DNA of 64,000 nt from Lachnospiraceae bacterium GAM79 (lineage in GTDB: Bacteria > Bacillota > Clostridia > Lachnospirales > Lachnospiraceae). Below the pieces are notes generated by a model, which searched no databases, was not told the origin of the DNA, and saw nothing but the letters and a program-made list of their open reading frames with translations. Every line of letters begins with the position of its first letter. Positions within the stretch are counted from its first letter, which is position 1. Shown one piece after another: positions 37,318-46,345 of this stretch. A program made the translations under genes and the position numbers. Where the stretch lies: contig AP018536.1 in assembly GCA_003584705.1 (NCBI GenBank), positions 2,232,001 through 2,296,000 on the forward strand, written 5' to 3'.

Positions 37318-38532
37318 TTATTGTACATATTCACTCTTGACGTATCCGATCTGGCCATTGTACCTGATCTTGCTCCAGTCGCCTTCTGTGCCGACCAGTT
37401 CCGCGGAATCGCCACCGGAAAGAACTCCCAGACGATCTGCAGTCTCACTGGCGGATGCACGTACATTGATATTGGTGGTAGCGGTCACGGTTCCGATGGT
37501 CTCGGCACCGGCTGCGCTCTCTGCCAGCTGCAGGAACTCTGTCTTGATATAGCCTTCCTTACCTTCATAATCTACCTTGGTCCAACCGTTGGCGCGCTGC
37601 TCCAGTACCTGAAGCTTCGTACCTCCTGCCACTTTACCCAGCTTATCCGCCTGCTCACTGTCGGAGCTTCTGACATTTACGGTAGTAGTTGTCGTCACAT
37701 ACTGCGGTCCCTGCTCTTCTGCGGGCTGCTCTGTGCCTTCGGCAGAAGTATCCTGACCGTCTGCCGCCTGATCACCGCCTTCCGCAGAGGTATCTGTATT
37801 CTGATCTCCGGCTACCTGATTGGCCAGCTTCTCTCCTACGGCAATGCTTACCTGAGAATCCAGCTCACTGATATACTGCAATACTTCCGGATGATCTACC
37901 ATCAGTTCATTGTATTCCACTGTGATCTTGTTGTTAAATTCCACAACATCATCCTGCGTGCTTAACGTCTTGATATAATCGTTGACTTCCTCACTGTTCT
38001 CGCCGCGCTTGATATACATTTCTCCCTGATCATTGGTGCAGATATAAAGTGCCTGATAACCGGGCACCTCTTCCTCATGACCCACAAATGCAATCTTGTA
38101 ATATACATAAGCGATCACCGAACCCTCTTCCGGGCCGGTCTTGGTATAGATCTCCAAAGTCGGATAATAATCAATATACTGTGCCAGTTCCAGATAACGA
38201 TACATGTCTTTGTCGGAGATCTCATCACAAACGGAACGTAACGTTGTCTCATCACCGGTCGCCATGGCATTATAATAAGTAGCTACCAGAGTATATACCG
38301 CACCTTCCTCATTTGCTACCAAAGGTACATCCTCTGTTGTCGGTTCCGTAGCAATCTCACTGGACACTGCCGCTGCGCTCTCTGCGTTCTGCTGCTCCTC
38401 ACGGTGACGGTTGTTCATACTCAGGCTTACGGATACGGTGACTGCCACTGCCACAACAACGACAGCCGGCAAAACTACTTTACTATGCTTTATGATATAG
38501 TTTCCAAGAAAATGTAATTTTTCTTTCCACAT
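37318..38532 (-). CDS. Membrane-anchored protein with two SH3 domains
   Basis: About 404 residues: a basic N-terminus, one membrane helix (VVLPAVVVVAVAVTVSVSLSM), an extracellular helical domain (VYTLVATYYNAMATGD..., about 70-230), an acidic Gln/Asp/Gly-rich linker, and two bacterial SH3 domains (VNVRSSDSEQADKLGKV...; INVRASASETADRLGVL...) at the C-terminus. Bacterial SH3 domains bind cell-wall peptides. The ATG at 38532 has GGAAAGG upstream. It follows the tRNA-Arg gene. Confidence 0.88.
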   Translation of the reverse strand: MWKEKLHFLGNYIIKHSKVVLPAVVVVAVAVTVSVSLSMNNRHREEQQNAESAAAVSSEIATEPTTEDVPLVANEEGAVYTLVATYYNAMATGDETTLRSVCDEISDKDMYRYLELAQYIDYYPTLEIYTKTGPEEGSVIAYVYYKIAFVGHEEEVPGYQALYICTNDQGEMYIKRGENSEEVNDYIKTLSTQDDVVEFNNKITVEYNELMVDHPEVLQYISELDSQVSIAVGEKLANQVAGDQNTDTSAEGGDQAADGQDTSAEGTEQPAEEQGPQYVTTTTTVNVRSSDSEQADKLGKVAGGTKLQVLEQRANGWTKVDYEGKEGYIKTEFLQLAESAAGAETIGTVTATTNINVRASASETADRLGVLSGGDSAELVGTEGDWSKIRYNGQIGYVKSEYVQ

Positions 38533-38574
38533 ATTGCGTCCTTTCCAAATTCTGAAAAAAAGTTCTTTAATCGC

Positions 38575-38593
38575 AAAAAGCCGCAAGCGGCTT
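38575..38593 (-). terminator. Terminator of the tRNA-Arg gene
   Basis: AAGCCGC-AA-GCGGCTT with a T5 run on the minus strand (38575-38579). Located between the tRNA and the SH3 protein gene. Confidence 0.8.
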
Positions 38594-38629
38594 CTCTCAT
38601 CTCTCTCCCTATAATCAAGGTGATGTAAA

Positions 38630-38701
38630 TGCATCCGACAGGAATCGAACCTGCATTAAAGGCGTCGGAGGCCTCCGTTCTATCCATTAGACTACGGATG
38701 C
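38630..38701 (-). tRNA. tRNA-Arg (anticodon CCG)
   Basis: Reading the minus strand from 38701: acceptor GCATCCG pairs with CGGATGC, then TA, a D arm with AATGGATAGA, an anticodon stem GAGGC/GCCTT enclosing the loop CTCCGAC (anticodon CCG), a short variable loop, and a T arm CAGG-TTCGATT-CCTG. The discriminator is A and CCA is not encoded. It reads the Arg codon CGG. All cloverleaf elements are visible. Confidence 0.96.
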
Positions 38702-38829
38702 AAATATTACAAATTTGTTACATCACCTCGACTATAATATCATAAAACACTACATATGTCCAGTTTAAATTGTTGGAATTATTTAGGAATTATTTAGTTT
38801 TTTTCAAACATAATATTCACTCCGGTATT

Positions 38830-39726
38830 CTACACTATCCTTACTTCCCTCTCCCGGCTGCAATACAGATATAAATGGTCCGACAGAACTTCCTCCGGCG
38901 GCAGCTCCGTCCGGTTCACTTCTGCGATCATTTTCTTCAGTTCTTCCCTGTCCTGTTCCCGTTCCCTGGGAACCAGCAGGAATTCATGAACAGAACTGGG
39001 GATCATGTAATAATCGCCGCCGATACGCTCTGCCAGCTGCTCCAGCATCCCGGGATACAGGATGCTGCAGGCACCGTAAGTCTTGCGGGAATTCGTCAGG
39101 ATCATCATGGATACCTTCCTCAAAAATTCCCTCCGGACTTCCTCCGGAAGTTCCTGCAGTGCGTCTCCCAGCACATCCTCCATGGGAATGGTCTCACCGG
39201 GAAACAGTCTGGGGGTATTTTTCACTGCAATCTCCAGCAGATCCCTGTCTGTCACCTTCCAGTTGTCCAGATGGGATCTGTAGATGGGGATCATACCGTT
39301 GTCCACTCCTGCTTCGTCAAACGCATAGTAGAAGCAGATTGCCAGATCAAGTATCGGAATATACGGCACTTTTTCCAGCTGCTCCCGGTTCTTCTCCCGG
39401 TTCACCAGCCGGAAGCACAGTTTCTCCTTTACCTTCTCAAAATCCTGAAAAAAGGAAACATCGATCTTCCGGCCGATTCCGTCCTCCTTATAGATACTGA
39501 TGATCTTCTTAATAATATCTGCAAAGGTCACGCCACCCTCATAAGCTTCCCAGAAGGAATTAAGATAAATCGTAGGTGTCACATTGTCCTGTCCCTTACG
39601 GATCATCAGTCCCTGAAGCAGCACTCCGTTATTCTTCTGCACTTCCCGCAGTTCCACTGTATACTCCTGTCCCAACACTTCGCTGACAGCCTTCTGTACC
39701 TTTACTTTAAATGTAGAAATCTCCAT
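38830..39726 (-). CDS. DUF5688 family protein
   Basis: About 298 residues. The pattern VQKNNGVLLQGLMI, PTIYLNSFWEAYEGG, LDLAICFYY, LTNSRKTYGACSILYPGMLEQLAE and PSSVHEFLLVP is what I know as DUF5688, common in Lachnospiraceae and often in several copies. Function unknown. GGAGG lies at proper spacing before the ATG at 39726. Confidence 0.85.
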   Translation of the reverse strand: MEISTFKVKVQKAVSEVLGQEYTVELREVQKNNGVLLQGLMIRKGQDNVTPTIYLNSFWEAYEGGVTFADIIKKIISIYKEDGIGRKIDVSFFQDFEKVKEKLCFRLVNREKNREQLEKVPYIPILDLAICFYYAFDEAGVDNGMIPIYRSHLDNWKVTDRDLLEIAVKNTPRLFPGETIPMEDVLGDALQELPEEVRREFLRKVSMMILTNSRKTYGACSILYPGMLEQLAERIGGDYYMIPSSVHEFLLVPREREQDREELKKMIAEVNRTELPPEEVLSDHLYLYCSREREVRIV

Positions 39727-39811
39727 AGAATACCTCCATGCCTCTCCGAAGCAGGCTCCCCTCCTGCTTTTTCCCATGTGGTATTTCCGGTGTAAAAATG
39801 TAGAAAATAAC

Positions 39812-39850
39812 AAAAGCAATAAGCCATCCCGAAACAGGATAACTTATTGC
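39812..39850 (-). terminator. Terminator of efp
   Basis: GCAATAAG and CTTATTGC close a hairpin with an inner ATCC/GGAT pairing; on the minus strand TTTTG follows. It lies 52 bp after the efp stop. Confidence 0.8.
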
Positions 39851-39901
39851 CTTACAGGTTCTCTTATCGGATATTGCTCAGAACAGTGGTAGTCTCAACA
39901 A

Positions 39902-40459
39902 TTATGCACGAGACAGATATTCACCGGTTCTGGTATCGATCTTGATCTTGTCGCCCTGGTTAACGAACAGAGGTACTGCAACAGTAGCTCCGGTCTCAAC
40001 GGTAGCAGGCTTGCTGGCACCGGTAGCGGTATCACCCTTGAATCCGGGCTCGGTCTCAGTGATCTCCAGTTCTACAAACAGAGGAGGCTCCACGGAGAAT
40101 ACGCTGCCATTGTGGGAGCAGATCTTGCACATCTCGTTCTCTTTTACGAACTTCAGTGCATCGCCTACAGTCTCAGAGTTCAGTGCAACCTGATCGTAAG
40201 TCTCGGTATCCATGAAGTAGTACAGATCGCCATCTTCATACAGATACTGCATATCCTTTCTATCAATACGCGCCTGAGGGCACTTCTCAGTAGGACGGAA
40301 AGTCTTCTCGACAACACCGCCACTCTTGATGTTCTTCAGCTTGGTTCTTACGAAAGCTGCGCCCTTTCCCGGCTTAACATGCTGGAATTCGATAATCTGG
40401 TAAACATTGTTATCATACTCAATGGTAATACCATTTCTGAAATCACCTGCAGAAATCAT
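39902..40459 (-). CDS. efp: Translation elongation factor P
   Basis: 185 residues with KOW-like domain I ([33 protein letters not shown]) and two OB domains ([25 protein letters not shown]; the C-terminal [17 protein letters not shown]). It relieves ribosome stalling at polyproline. The tip residue in KPGKGAAF is Lys32. AGGAGG precedes the ATG. Confidence 0.97.
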   Translation of the reverse strand: MISAGDFRNGITIEYDNNVYQIIEFQHVKPGKGAAFVRTKLKNIKSGGVVEKTFRPTEKCPQARIDRKDMQYLYEDGDLYYFMDTETYDQVALNSETVGDALKFVKENEMCKICSHNGSVFSVEPPLFVELEITETEPGFKGDTATGASKPATVETGATVAVPLFVNQGDKIKIDTRTGEYLSRA

Positions 40460-40566
40460 AATGTATTCCTCCTAAATATTTTCACGTCATAATTCTTTAA
40501 CATTTTAATATAAAAACATGCACATTTCAACTACTTTTGAAAAATTTTTTCAAATTTCTCGGGAAA

Positions 40567-41001
40567 CTACTGCCTGTTCTCCCGCAGGAAATCGATAGCC
40601 TGCAGATAACCGTCCAGTCCCTGTCCGTAAATCTGCCTGTTACATACCGGTGCTGTCACAGAAATCTTGCGGAACTCTTCTCTGCTCGTAATATCGGAAA
40701 TATGAATCTCCACCTTGGGAATATCCACGCTTGCCAGAGCATCCCGGATGGCATAGCTGTAATGGGTGTAGGCACCGGGGTTGATCACGATCCCCTCCGT
40801 TCCGTCAGAATAAGCCTCCTGGATCCTGTCGATGATGGCTCCTTCATGGTTGCTCTGGAACACCTGGATCTCCTCTCCGGTTTCTTTTGCTTTTTTGTCG
40901 ATCAGATCCAGTAAATACTGATAGTCCTGTGTTCCGTAGATCTTTTTCTCACGAATTCCCAGAAAATTCAGATTCGGTCCGTTGATCACCAGAATTTTCA
41001 T
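40567..41001 (-). other. aroQ: Possible internal start for stand-alone AroQ
   Basis: Within the fused gene, AAGGAGAG lies 7-9 bp before an ATG at 40999-41001 that matches the normal AroQ start exactly. A product from here would be 144 residues, the usual full length of type II dehydroquinase. The site may be a relic of separate genes or a live second start. Confidence 0.55.
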
Positions 41002-41556
41002 CTTTTTTCTCTCCTTTTTTCTCTGTATGTCTTTCTGCTTCCGTAACTGCAGCTGTAACTCTTCCGCCAGTTCATCGGAATGCCTGTTATCCACATCCAG
41101 TATAATGTCCGCACATTCCGCATAGATTTTGTCCCGGATCTCCAGCAGTTCCCGGATCCTTGTCAGAGGATCCTCACACTGCAGCAGGGGCCTTGTAGTG
41201 TCATTTTTCAGCCGCTCGTAGACCACTTCCGGCGACACTCGCAGATATACCACTGTTCCGCACTGATGCAGCAGGGGCCGGTTCACCGGATTGACCGGAG
41301 TGCCTCCTCCCACAGACAGGATACGTTCGTATTTCTGTTCCCCGCATTTTCGCAGCAGTTCCGTCTCCAGTTCCCGGAAATAGGATTCACCGTCATCCGC
41401 AAAGATCTGTGTGATGCTCCTGCCCTCCTGTCTCTCGATCAGCTTGTCCGTGTCTTCTACCGGCATCCGTAGCAGATAGGACAGTTTCAGTCCCAGTGTT
41501 GTCTTCCCCGATCCCATAAAGCCGATCAGGACGATATTCCTTCGTTTGTGTTTCAT
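40567..41556 (-). CDS. aroKQ: Fused shikimate kinase - type II 3-dehydroquinate dehydratase
   Basis: A single frame of about 329 residues. Residues 1-165 are shikimate kinase: P-loop GFMGSGKTT, EDTDKLIE, FRELETELL, LSVGGGTP. From residue 186 (KILVINGPNLNFLGIR) to the end is type II dehydroquinase, with NPGAYTHYSYAIRDAL and EIHISDITSREEFR. The two enzymes act at nearby steps of the shikimate pathway. The dehydratase part begins with its own ATG at 41001 after AAGGAG, so a separate AroQ may also be made. It starts 4 bp after aroE. Confidence 0.92.
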   Translation of the reverse strand: MKHKRRNIVLIGFMGSGKTTLGLKLSYLLRMPVEDTDKLIERQEGRSITQIFADDGESYFRELETELLRKCGEQKYERILSVGGGTPVNPVNRPLLHQCGTVVYLRVSPEVVYERLKNDTTRPLLQCEDPLTRIRELLEIRDKIYAECADIILDVDNRHSDELAEELQLQLRKQKDIQRKKERKKMKILVINGPNLNFLGIREKKIYGTQDYQYLLDLIDKKAKETGEEIQVFQSNHEGAIIDRIQEAYSDGTEGIVINPGAYTHYSYAIRDALASVDIPKVEIHISDITSREEFRKISVTAPVCNRQIYGQGLDGYLQAIDFLRENRQ

Positions 41557-41560
41557 TTTT

Positions 41561-42454
41561 TTATTTCCCGTCCTCTGTCTTTTTTGCTTTCTGCATCCGT
41601 TCATAGACTTTGTCTGCAAGCCAGGGTTCCACCTGGCAGCCTGTCCACAATTCAAAAGCAATGATTCCCTGATAGAGAAGCATCTTCGCACCATTATAGG
41701 CTTCACCGCCCTGTGCCTCCACCAGTTCCATAAACCGGGTCTTCGGTGGATTGAAGATCAGATCATATCCGGTGTGTACTCTCTTATAAAATGTGGGATC
41801 CTCGATCACCGCCGCATCACAGTCCGGATACATACCCACACTGGTGGCCTGTATTGCCAGATAGCGTTCTCCTTCCGGCAGCGTATCATACGCATCTATA
41901 GACAGGGCTTTTGCAAATTTCCGTTTTTTTCCGGTGAGGTGATTCACCTCGTCCGCTATGCTCTGTGCCTTTTCCACCGTACGGTTCAGGATAATGGCCT
42001 CTTTCGCCCCCTTATCCAACAGCATCATGGCTACCGCTCTGGCTACTCCTCCGGCTCCCAGGATCAGCACTTTCTGTCCCTTGACTTTGACGCCGTCCTC
42101 GCACATGGCCCGGTACAATCCCGGCATATCGGTATTGTAGCCTTTATAGCCCTTTTCCGTGCGGACCAGCGTATTTACAGCACCGATATTTGATGCCAGC
42201 GGATCTATGTCATCCAGGTACGGGATCACATCGCTTTTATAGGGAACCGTTACATTTATTCCCAGCAGATTCAGTGCAAAAGCACCCTTCACGGCATCCT
42301 CCAGTCTTCCGGTCTCCACATGGAACGGGACATAGGCCAGATTTTTCCCAAGCACCATGGACAGGGTATTGTGGATCACCGGAGACAGGGTGTGCTCCAC
42401 CGGGTTTCCGATCAGTCCGCAGGTTCTGGTATAGCCATTGATATCATTCAGCAT
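41561..42454 (-). CDS. aroE: Shikimate dehydrogenase
   Basis: 297 residues: GLIGNPVEHTLSPVIHNTL (shikimate site), GINVTVPYKSDVIPYLD with the catalytic Lys, NTDMPGLYRA, and the nucleotide loop ILGAGGVARAVAMML. It reduces 3-dehydroshikimate. It overlaps the YqeG gene by 11 bp upstream and is followed at once by aroKQ, so three shikimate activities are encoded together. Confidence 0.95.
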   Translation of the reverse strand: MLNDINGYTRTCGLIGNPVEHTLSPVIHNTLSMVLGKNLAYVPFHVETGRLEDAVKGAFALNLLGINVTVPYKSDVIPYLDDIDPLASNIGAVNTLVRTEKGYKGYNTDMPGLYRAMCEDGVKVKGQKVLILGAGGVARAVAMMLLDKGAKEAIILNRTVEKAQSIADEVNHLTGKKRKFAKALSIDAYDTLPEGERYLAIQATSVGMYPDCDAAVIEDPTFYKRVHTGYDLIFNPPKTRFMELVEAQGGEAYNGAKMLLYQGIIAFELWTGCQVEPWLADKVYERMQKAKKTEDGK

Positions 42455-42965
42455 TTTGATTTCCTTTCCGACGCTTTTCTCTATGGTAGAAAAACAGTAC
42501 GATCTTTTCCAGATATCTCTTGAGTACGATCTGAATCTCTTCTTTCGGATGAATGGGTTTCGTCAGATAGGTCATGATCCCGCATTTCTTAGCTCCCCAC
42601 ACATCGGTGAACAGCTGATCCCCCACAAAAAGTGTGGTATCCGCCCCGGTATGCATCTGTTCCATAGCCCGCAGATAACCTTCTCTTCCGGGTTTCCCGG
42701 CCTTATAGATATAGGAAGCACCTACTGCATCCGCAAAACTTTTTACGCGGGGCTCCTTGTTGTTCGATAACAGCAGTGTCTGAAATCCCAATTCCCGCAA
42801 TCTGCCGAAGAACTCTGTTGCCTGCGGTGTTGCCGGTGCCCCGTGCGGTACGAGTGTATTGTCAATATCAAAAATGATTCCGCGATACCCCTGTTCATAT
42901 AATGTTCTGTAATCTATGCCATAGGCGGAATCCGCCTCATAATCCGGGTAAAACTGATGCAGCAT
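42444..42965 (-). CDS. yqeG: YqeG family HAD-IIIA phosphatase
   Basis: 173 residues with the HAD motif IIFDIDNTLVPHG (DxDxT), LLLSNNKE, and KPGREGYLRAM with VGDQLFTDVWGAKK. It resembles mitochondrial-type phosphatidylglycerophosphate phosphatases and Bacillus YqeG, which often lies next to aroE. It overlaps the kinase gene by 29 bp and aroE by 11 bp, a tight operon. Confidence 0.92.
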   Translation of the reverse strand: MLHQFYPDYEADSAYGIDYRTLYEQGYRGIIFDIDNTLVPHGAPATPQATEFFGRLRELGFQTLLLSNNKEPRVKSFADAVGASYIYKAGKPGREGYLRAMEQMHTGADTTLFVGDQLFTDVWGAKKCGIMTYLTKPIHPKEEIQIVLKRYLEKIVLFFYHREKRRKGNQNAE

Positions 42966-43548
42966 CTGTCTCGCCTTTCGTCTGTTTTATAATGTAATCG
43001 GTATTCTCCTCTAGGGAAAATGCCTGAAAATATGCTTCTTCCAACGGAATCCACAGCTGCAGGAAGTCCTGTAGTATGTCCTCTCCGTTCCTCGTGCGGA
43101 TCCGCTCCGTCTGCGTCTCATGGTCTATATCCAGAAATACTTTCCGGTCCATGTATTCTCCCAGTACCGGATGGCAGCTGTAAGCGCCTTCCACGAATAC
43201 AAAACCGTTATTTTGTACCGGGAGCCAGTCTCCCGGTGCCATGCGGGAACAGTCAAATCTCTGATAGGAAAATGCTTGTCCCGATGCAAGCTTCGGTATG
43301 ACTTCCGTCAAAAATCGTTCATAGTGCACATTTCCGCCGGGCTCGCTTCTGCGCTCCTGCGTCCGAAGTGCAGGCGGCAGAAAAAAATCATCCATATGGA
43401 TCACATCTCCGCCCAGTTCTTTTGCAAGTCTGGCAGCCAGTGTTGTCTTCCCTGCGGCGCATCTGCCGTCAATGGCAATAATGCGCATTCCGGTGGGAAG
43501 CACACGCAATTCCTCTGTCAGCTCAGAAACAGTTCTCAGCGATCTCAT
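42937..43548 (-). CDS. Uridine kinase-like P-loop protein
   Basis: About 203 residues with Walker A DGRCAAGKTT, the DDFF motif (IHMDDFFLPPALR) of nucleoside kinases, FVEGAYSCHP and LDIDHETQTERIRTRNGE. It should phosphorylate a small alcohol or nucleoside; substrate unknown. I start it at 43548, where GGAGG lies 7 bp upstream inside the preceding gene's end. Confidence 0.82.
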   Translation of the reverse strand: MRSLRTVSELTEELRVLPTGMRIIAIDGRCAAGKTTLAARLAKELGGDVIHMDDFFLPPALRTQERRSEPGGNVHYERFLTEVIPKLASGQAFSYQRFDCSRMAPGDWLPVQNNGFVFVEGAYSCHPVLGEYMDRKVFLDIDHETQTERIRTRNGEDILQDFLQLWIPLEEAYFQAFSLEENTDYIIKQTKGETDAASVLPGL

Positions 43549-43930
43549 CCACAGCCTCCGCAATGTATTCTCCCAGGCGTCTGCTCTCGACTCCCACGAT
43601 AGTGGCATGGCATTTACTCATGGGGATCAGGATCAGTTTTGCATCATTCGAAGCTACCGCTGCTGCCATGGTGGGGGTGATCTCACCTAACATGGCATCC
43701 GCCATGACGATTCCCACCGGTCCTACGATCACGTCTACTCTCTTACTGTTATATACCACGGCATTCTCCCCGGTGGCACCACTTGTCACGCCGCTCTTCA
43801 TCATATTCGCCGTAGCTGTGGCGTTGGTTCCCACTGCGATCAGTTCCGCCTCCGGAAACCGTTCCTTCAGAGCCTCCAGCAGGCTTCTGCCTACGCCTCC
43901 GCCCTGGCCGTCCATTACCATAATACGCAT
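43523..43930 (-). CDS. DUF3842 family protein
   Basis: 135 residues: RIMVMDGQGGGVGRSLLEAL at the start (Rossmann-like glycine loop), GTNATATANMMKSG, NSKRVDVIVGPVGIVMADAM and PMSKCHATIVG. This matches what I know as DUF3842, found in Clostridia. Function unknown. AGGAG precedes the ATG at 43930; it overlaps the downstream kinase gene by 26 bp. Confidence 0.85.
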   Translation of the reverse strand: MRIMVMDGQGGGVGRSLLEALKERFPEAELIAVGTNATATANMMKSGVTSGATGENAVVYNSKRVDVIVGPVGIVMADAMLGEITPTMAAAVASNDAKLILIPMSKCHATIVGVESRRLGEYIAEAVDEIAENCF

Positions 43931-44040
43931 AACTTTACTCCTGCCAAAAATAATACATACATGTTCCATGATAGCATGGCAAATGCTTTTTTGCAATTTA
44001 TCTTGACAAAAAAATGCCCACCCTTTATTATGTATTATGC

Positions 44041-44185
44041 TTCAGGAAGGAGCTTAACGCCAGAAGGCATATTTATCCCAGAAGGGAAAAGTGTGCCGTT
44101 CTGGCTTTTTTGTTACTGTTCAGGTTTCTCCGTCTCGGAGAGGCTTTTTGCGAATGGAGACTCTGAACAGTTATATCTTATCAGG
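44041..44185 (+). promoter_or_regulatory. Structured leader of the ECF transporter gene, riboswitch or attenuator candidate
   Basis: GCCAGAAGGCA pairs with TGTGCCGTTCTGGC (44059-44105) and TTTTTT follows, so the first hairpin is an intrinsic terminator inside the leader. A second element has ACTGTTCAG/CTGAACAGT (44115-44171) closing a CTCCG/CGGAG hairpin followed by T5. A premature terminator ahead of a vitamin-type transporter suggests ligand-controlled attenuation. I cannot match the THF, preQ1, TPP, FMN or cobalamin consensus. Confidence 0.6.
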
Positions 44186-44194
44186 AGGTTTTCC

Positions 44195-44767
44195 ATGAAA
44201 AAATTAACTGTTTTAAACAAAAGCATCCTCACTGCTCTGTGTATTGCCTTATGTGTGGTTCTGCCCATGACTCTGCACGCCATTCCCAAGGGCGGTGTCC
44301 TGTTCTCCCCCATGCATCTGCCCGTGCTTCTGTGCGGTCTGGTCTGTGGAGCACCTTTCGGTCTGGTCTGCGGCATTCTCGGACCTCTGGTATCCAGTCT
44401 GCTTACCGGTATGCCCGTTTTCGGATATATGCCTGTCATGATGATCGAGTTGGGACTCTATGGTCTGATCAGCGGTCTGGTCATGCAGTTTCTCCGCAGC
44501 GGTAAGCTGGTCATTGATCTGTATGCGGCTTTAATCATCGCCATGCTGGGCGGCCGTGTGATCACCGGAATCCTGCGTGCCTTGATCTTCGCAGGCGGCT
44601 CCTACAGCTGGTCTGCCTGGGCTGCCGGATATTTCGTATCCTGCCTCCCCGGTATCATTATCCAGCTGATTCTGATCCCCATCATCTATGTTGCACTGGA
44701 ACGCGCTCATCTCCTGCCGGTTCGTTACGCTGCTGTTTCTGCTGCCGCAGAGACCGAAGCTGCATAA
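44195..44767 (+). CDS. ECF transporter substrate-binding (S) component
   Basis: 190 residues with five to six membrane helices: ILTALCIALCVVLPMTLHAI, GGVLFSPMHLPVLLCGLVCGAPFGLVCGILGPLVSS and later segments. The sequence fits the ECF_trnsprt group of S components, which pair with the EcfA-EcfT module encoded elsewhere. The ligand is not evident. AGGAGG precedes the ATG. Confidence 0.85.
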   Translation: MKKLTVLNKSILTALCIALCVVLPMTLHAIPKGGVLFSPMHLPVLLCGLVCGAPFGLVCGILGPLVSSLLTGMPVFGYMPVMMIELGLYGLISGLVMQFLRSGKLVIDLYAALIIAMLGGRVITGILRALIFAGGSYSWSAWAAGYFVSCLPGIIIQLILIPIIYVALERAHLLPVRYAAVSAAAETEAA

Positions 44768-44810
44768 ATCCATACACCCTCGAGCCGGCCGGCTCATCGC
44801 ATTACAGCAA

Positions 44811-44844
44811 AATGGCTCTTCTGTCTTACGACAGGAGAGCCATT
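44811..44844. terminator. Hairpin between convergent ECF and MATE genes
   Basis: AATGGCTCTTCTGTC pairs with GACAGGAGAGCCATT around a 4-nt loop, overlapping the last codons of the MATE gene. It can stop both convergent transcripts. A perfect GAGCCGGCCGGCTC palindrome lies just before it at 44782-44795. Confidence 0.75.
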
Positions 44845-46172
44845 TTCTGTTTGTATATCCGTATGAAATAGAGGATTTCCGCCACTGCGGTGATACTCCA
44901 GGAGAAAACATACAGCAGATACAGGGACGGTATCGTATGGAAATAGGCAAATACGGTGTAGACCCAGATTACACGGAACACGCAGGAGCCCATGATGACA
45001 ATGAACATAGGTATAATGCTCTTGCCCATGGCTCTGGCCGCCGCAATGGTACAGTCCATAAATGCCGAAATACAATACGAAAATCCCATGATTGTCAGAC
45101 GGTACATACCGGCATTCATAACTGCCGCATCTCTGGTAAACAGGGACAAAAACGCTCTTCCGAAAAATACCAGTGACACTCCCAGGATCATACCGATGCC
45201 GAAGGAATATGCCAGGCTGATGAGGTAACTGTTCCGCACCCTTTTCTTCTTGCCCGCACCGTAATTCTGTCCCATAAAGCTGCCGCAGGCGGTATAGAAT
45301 GCTGCCATGACATCGTATACCATGGCATCTGCATTGGTGGCTGCGGAATTGCCTGCCACCATGGTGGCATCAAAGGAATTCACACCCATCTGCACAAAGC
45401 TGTTGGCAAACTGGAAAATTACGTTCTGCAATCCGGAGGGCATTCCCAGCTTCAGGATATCCTTCGTAAGTTCCGGATCCAACCGCAGCTTTCCCGGATG
45501 CAAGGCATAAATGTCTTTGCAGCGAAGCAGCTCCTGCAGGATTAATGCTGCAGATACATACTGGGAAATGATACTGGCCAATGCCACTCCTGCCACATCC
45601 ATATGACAGACGATCACAAAAAACAGGTTCAAAATAATATTCAGCACTCCGGAAAAACCAAGATAATACAGAGGCTTCTTCGTATTCCCCACTGCGCTGT
45701 ACACCGCATTACCAAAGTTGTAAATGGCCAGCGCCGGCATTCCCAGATAATAGATCCGCAGGTACAATACTGCTTTGTCCAAAAGTTCCTCTCTGGTCTT
45801 CAGCATTGTCAGCATCCACTCGGATAAGCCGACTCCCAGTACCAGTAACAGCACTCCCATGATCAGGCTGACCAGTGCGGCGGAATGAATCGTCTTCGAC
45901 AGGCTTTCCCTATCCTTTGCCCCGTAATACAGTGCCGTCAGTACATTGATACCGCCGGACAGACCAATGAGGAATCCGGTAAACATGGTGACCAGTGTGG
46001 CTGTGGACCCTACCGCTCCCAGCGACAGGGAACCGGCGAACTGACCGATCACCGCAATATCCGCCATGTTGAAAAGCACTTGTAACAGATTGGACAGCAT
46101 TAACGGCACGCTGAAGATCAGTATTTTCTTTCCTAAGGGTCCTTCCGTCAGATCCTGCATATTCTGTTTCAT
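44826..46172 (-). CDS. MATE family efflux transporter
   Basis: About 448 residues with 12 predicted helices: LGKKILIFSVPLMLSNLLQVLFNMADIAVIGQFAG at the start, GFLIGLSGGINVLTALYYGAKD, and a second half with GMPSGLQNVIFQFANSFVQMGVN and SFMGQNYGAGKKKRV. It exports cationic compounds in exchange for Na+ or H+. The ATG at 46172 follows an AGGATAGGA stretch. Confidence 0.93.
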   Translation of the reverse strand: MKQNMQDLTEGPLGKKILIFSVPLMLSNLLQVLFNMADIAVIGQFAGSLSLGAVGSTATLVTMFTGFLIGLSGGINVLTALYYGAKDRESLSKTIHSAALVSLIMGVLLLVLGVGLSEWMLTMLKTREELLDKAVLYLRIYYLGMPALAIYNFGNAVYSAVGNTKKPLYYLGFSGVLNIILNLFFVIVCHMDVAGVALASIISQYVSAALILQELLRCKDIYALHPGKLRLDPELTKDILKLGMPSGLQNVIFQFANSFVQMGVNSFDATMVAGNSAATNADAMVYDVMAAFYTACGSFMGQNYGAGKKKRVRNSYLISLAYSFGIGMILGVSLVFFGRAFLSLFTRDAAVMNAGMYRLTIMGFSYCISAFMDCTIAAARAMGKSIIPMFIVIMGSCVFRVIWVYTVFAYFHTIPSLYLLYVFSWSITAVAEILYFIRIYKQKMALLS

Positions 46173-46254
46173 TTTCAATCCTATCCTTTTATCTTCTTCC
46201 CATATTTGTATCTCTGTTATTACTCTTCCCATCAGCGTCCACTCTGACGAAAAG

Positions 46255-46287
46255 AACGGTCAAAGAGTTTTTTGCTCCTTGACCGTT
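46255..46287 (-). terminator. Terminator of cstA
   Basis: AACGGTCAA...TTGACCGTT forms a 12-13-bp stem with one bulge around a short loop, followed on the minus strand by TTCTTTTC. It lies about 60 bp after the cstA stop and in front of the MATE gene. Confidence 0.75.
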
Positions 46288-46345
46288 CCTTATTCTAGCA
46301 TATCTTATCTTTCTTTTCTACCGGAAAATCAATTTTTTTGACAAC

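Noticed and set aside
37088..37965. Plus-strand ORFs across the palindromic element and the SH3 gene
   Set aside because: They lack ribosome sites and run antisense to the SH3 protein; the element itself looks non-coding.
44041..44194. THF, preQ1, FMN, TPP or cobalamin riboswitch
   Set aside because: None of the consensus cores of these classes could be matched by eye.
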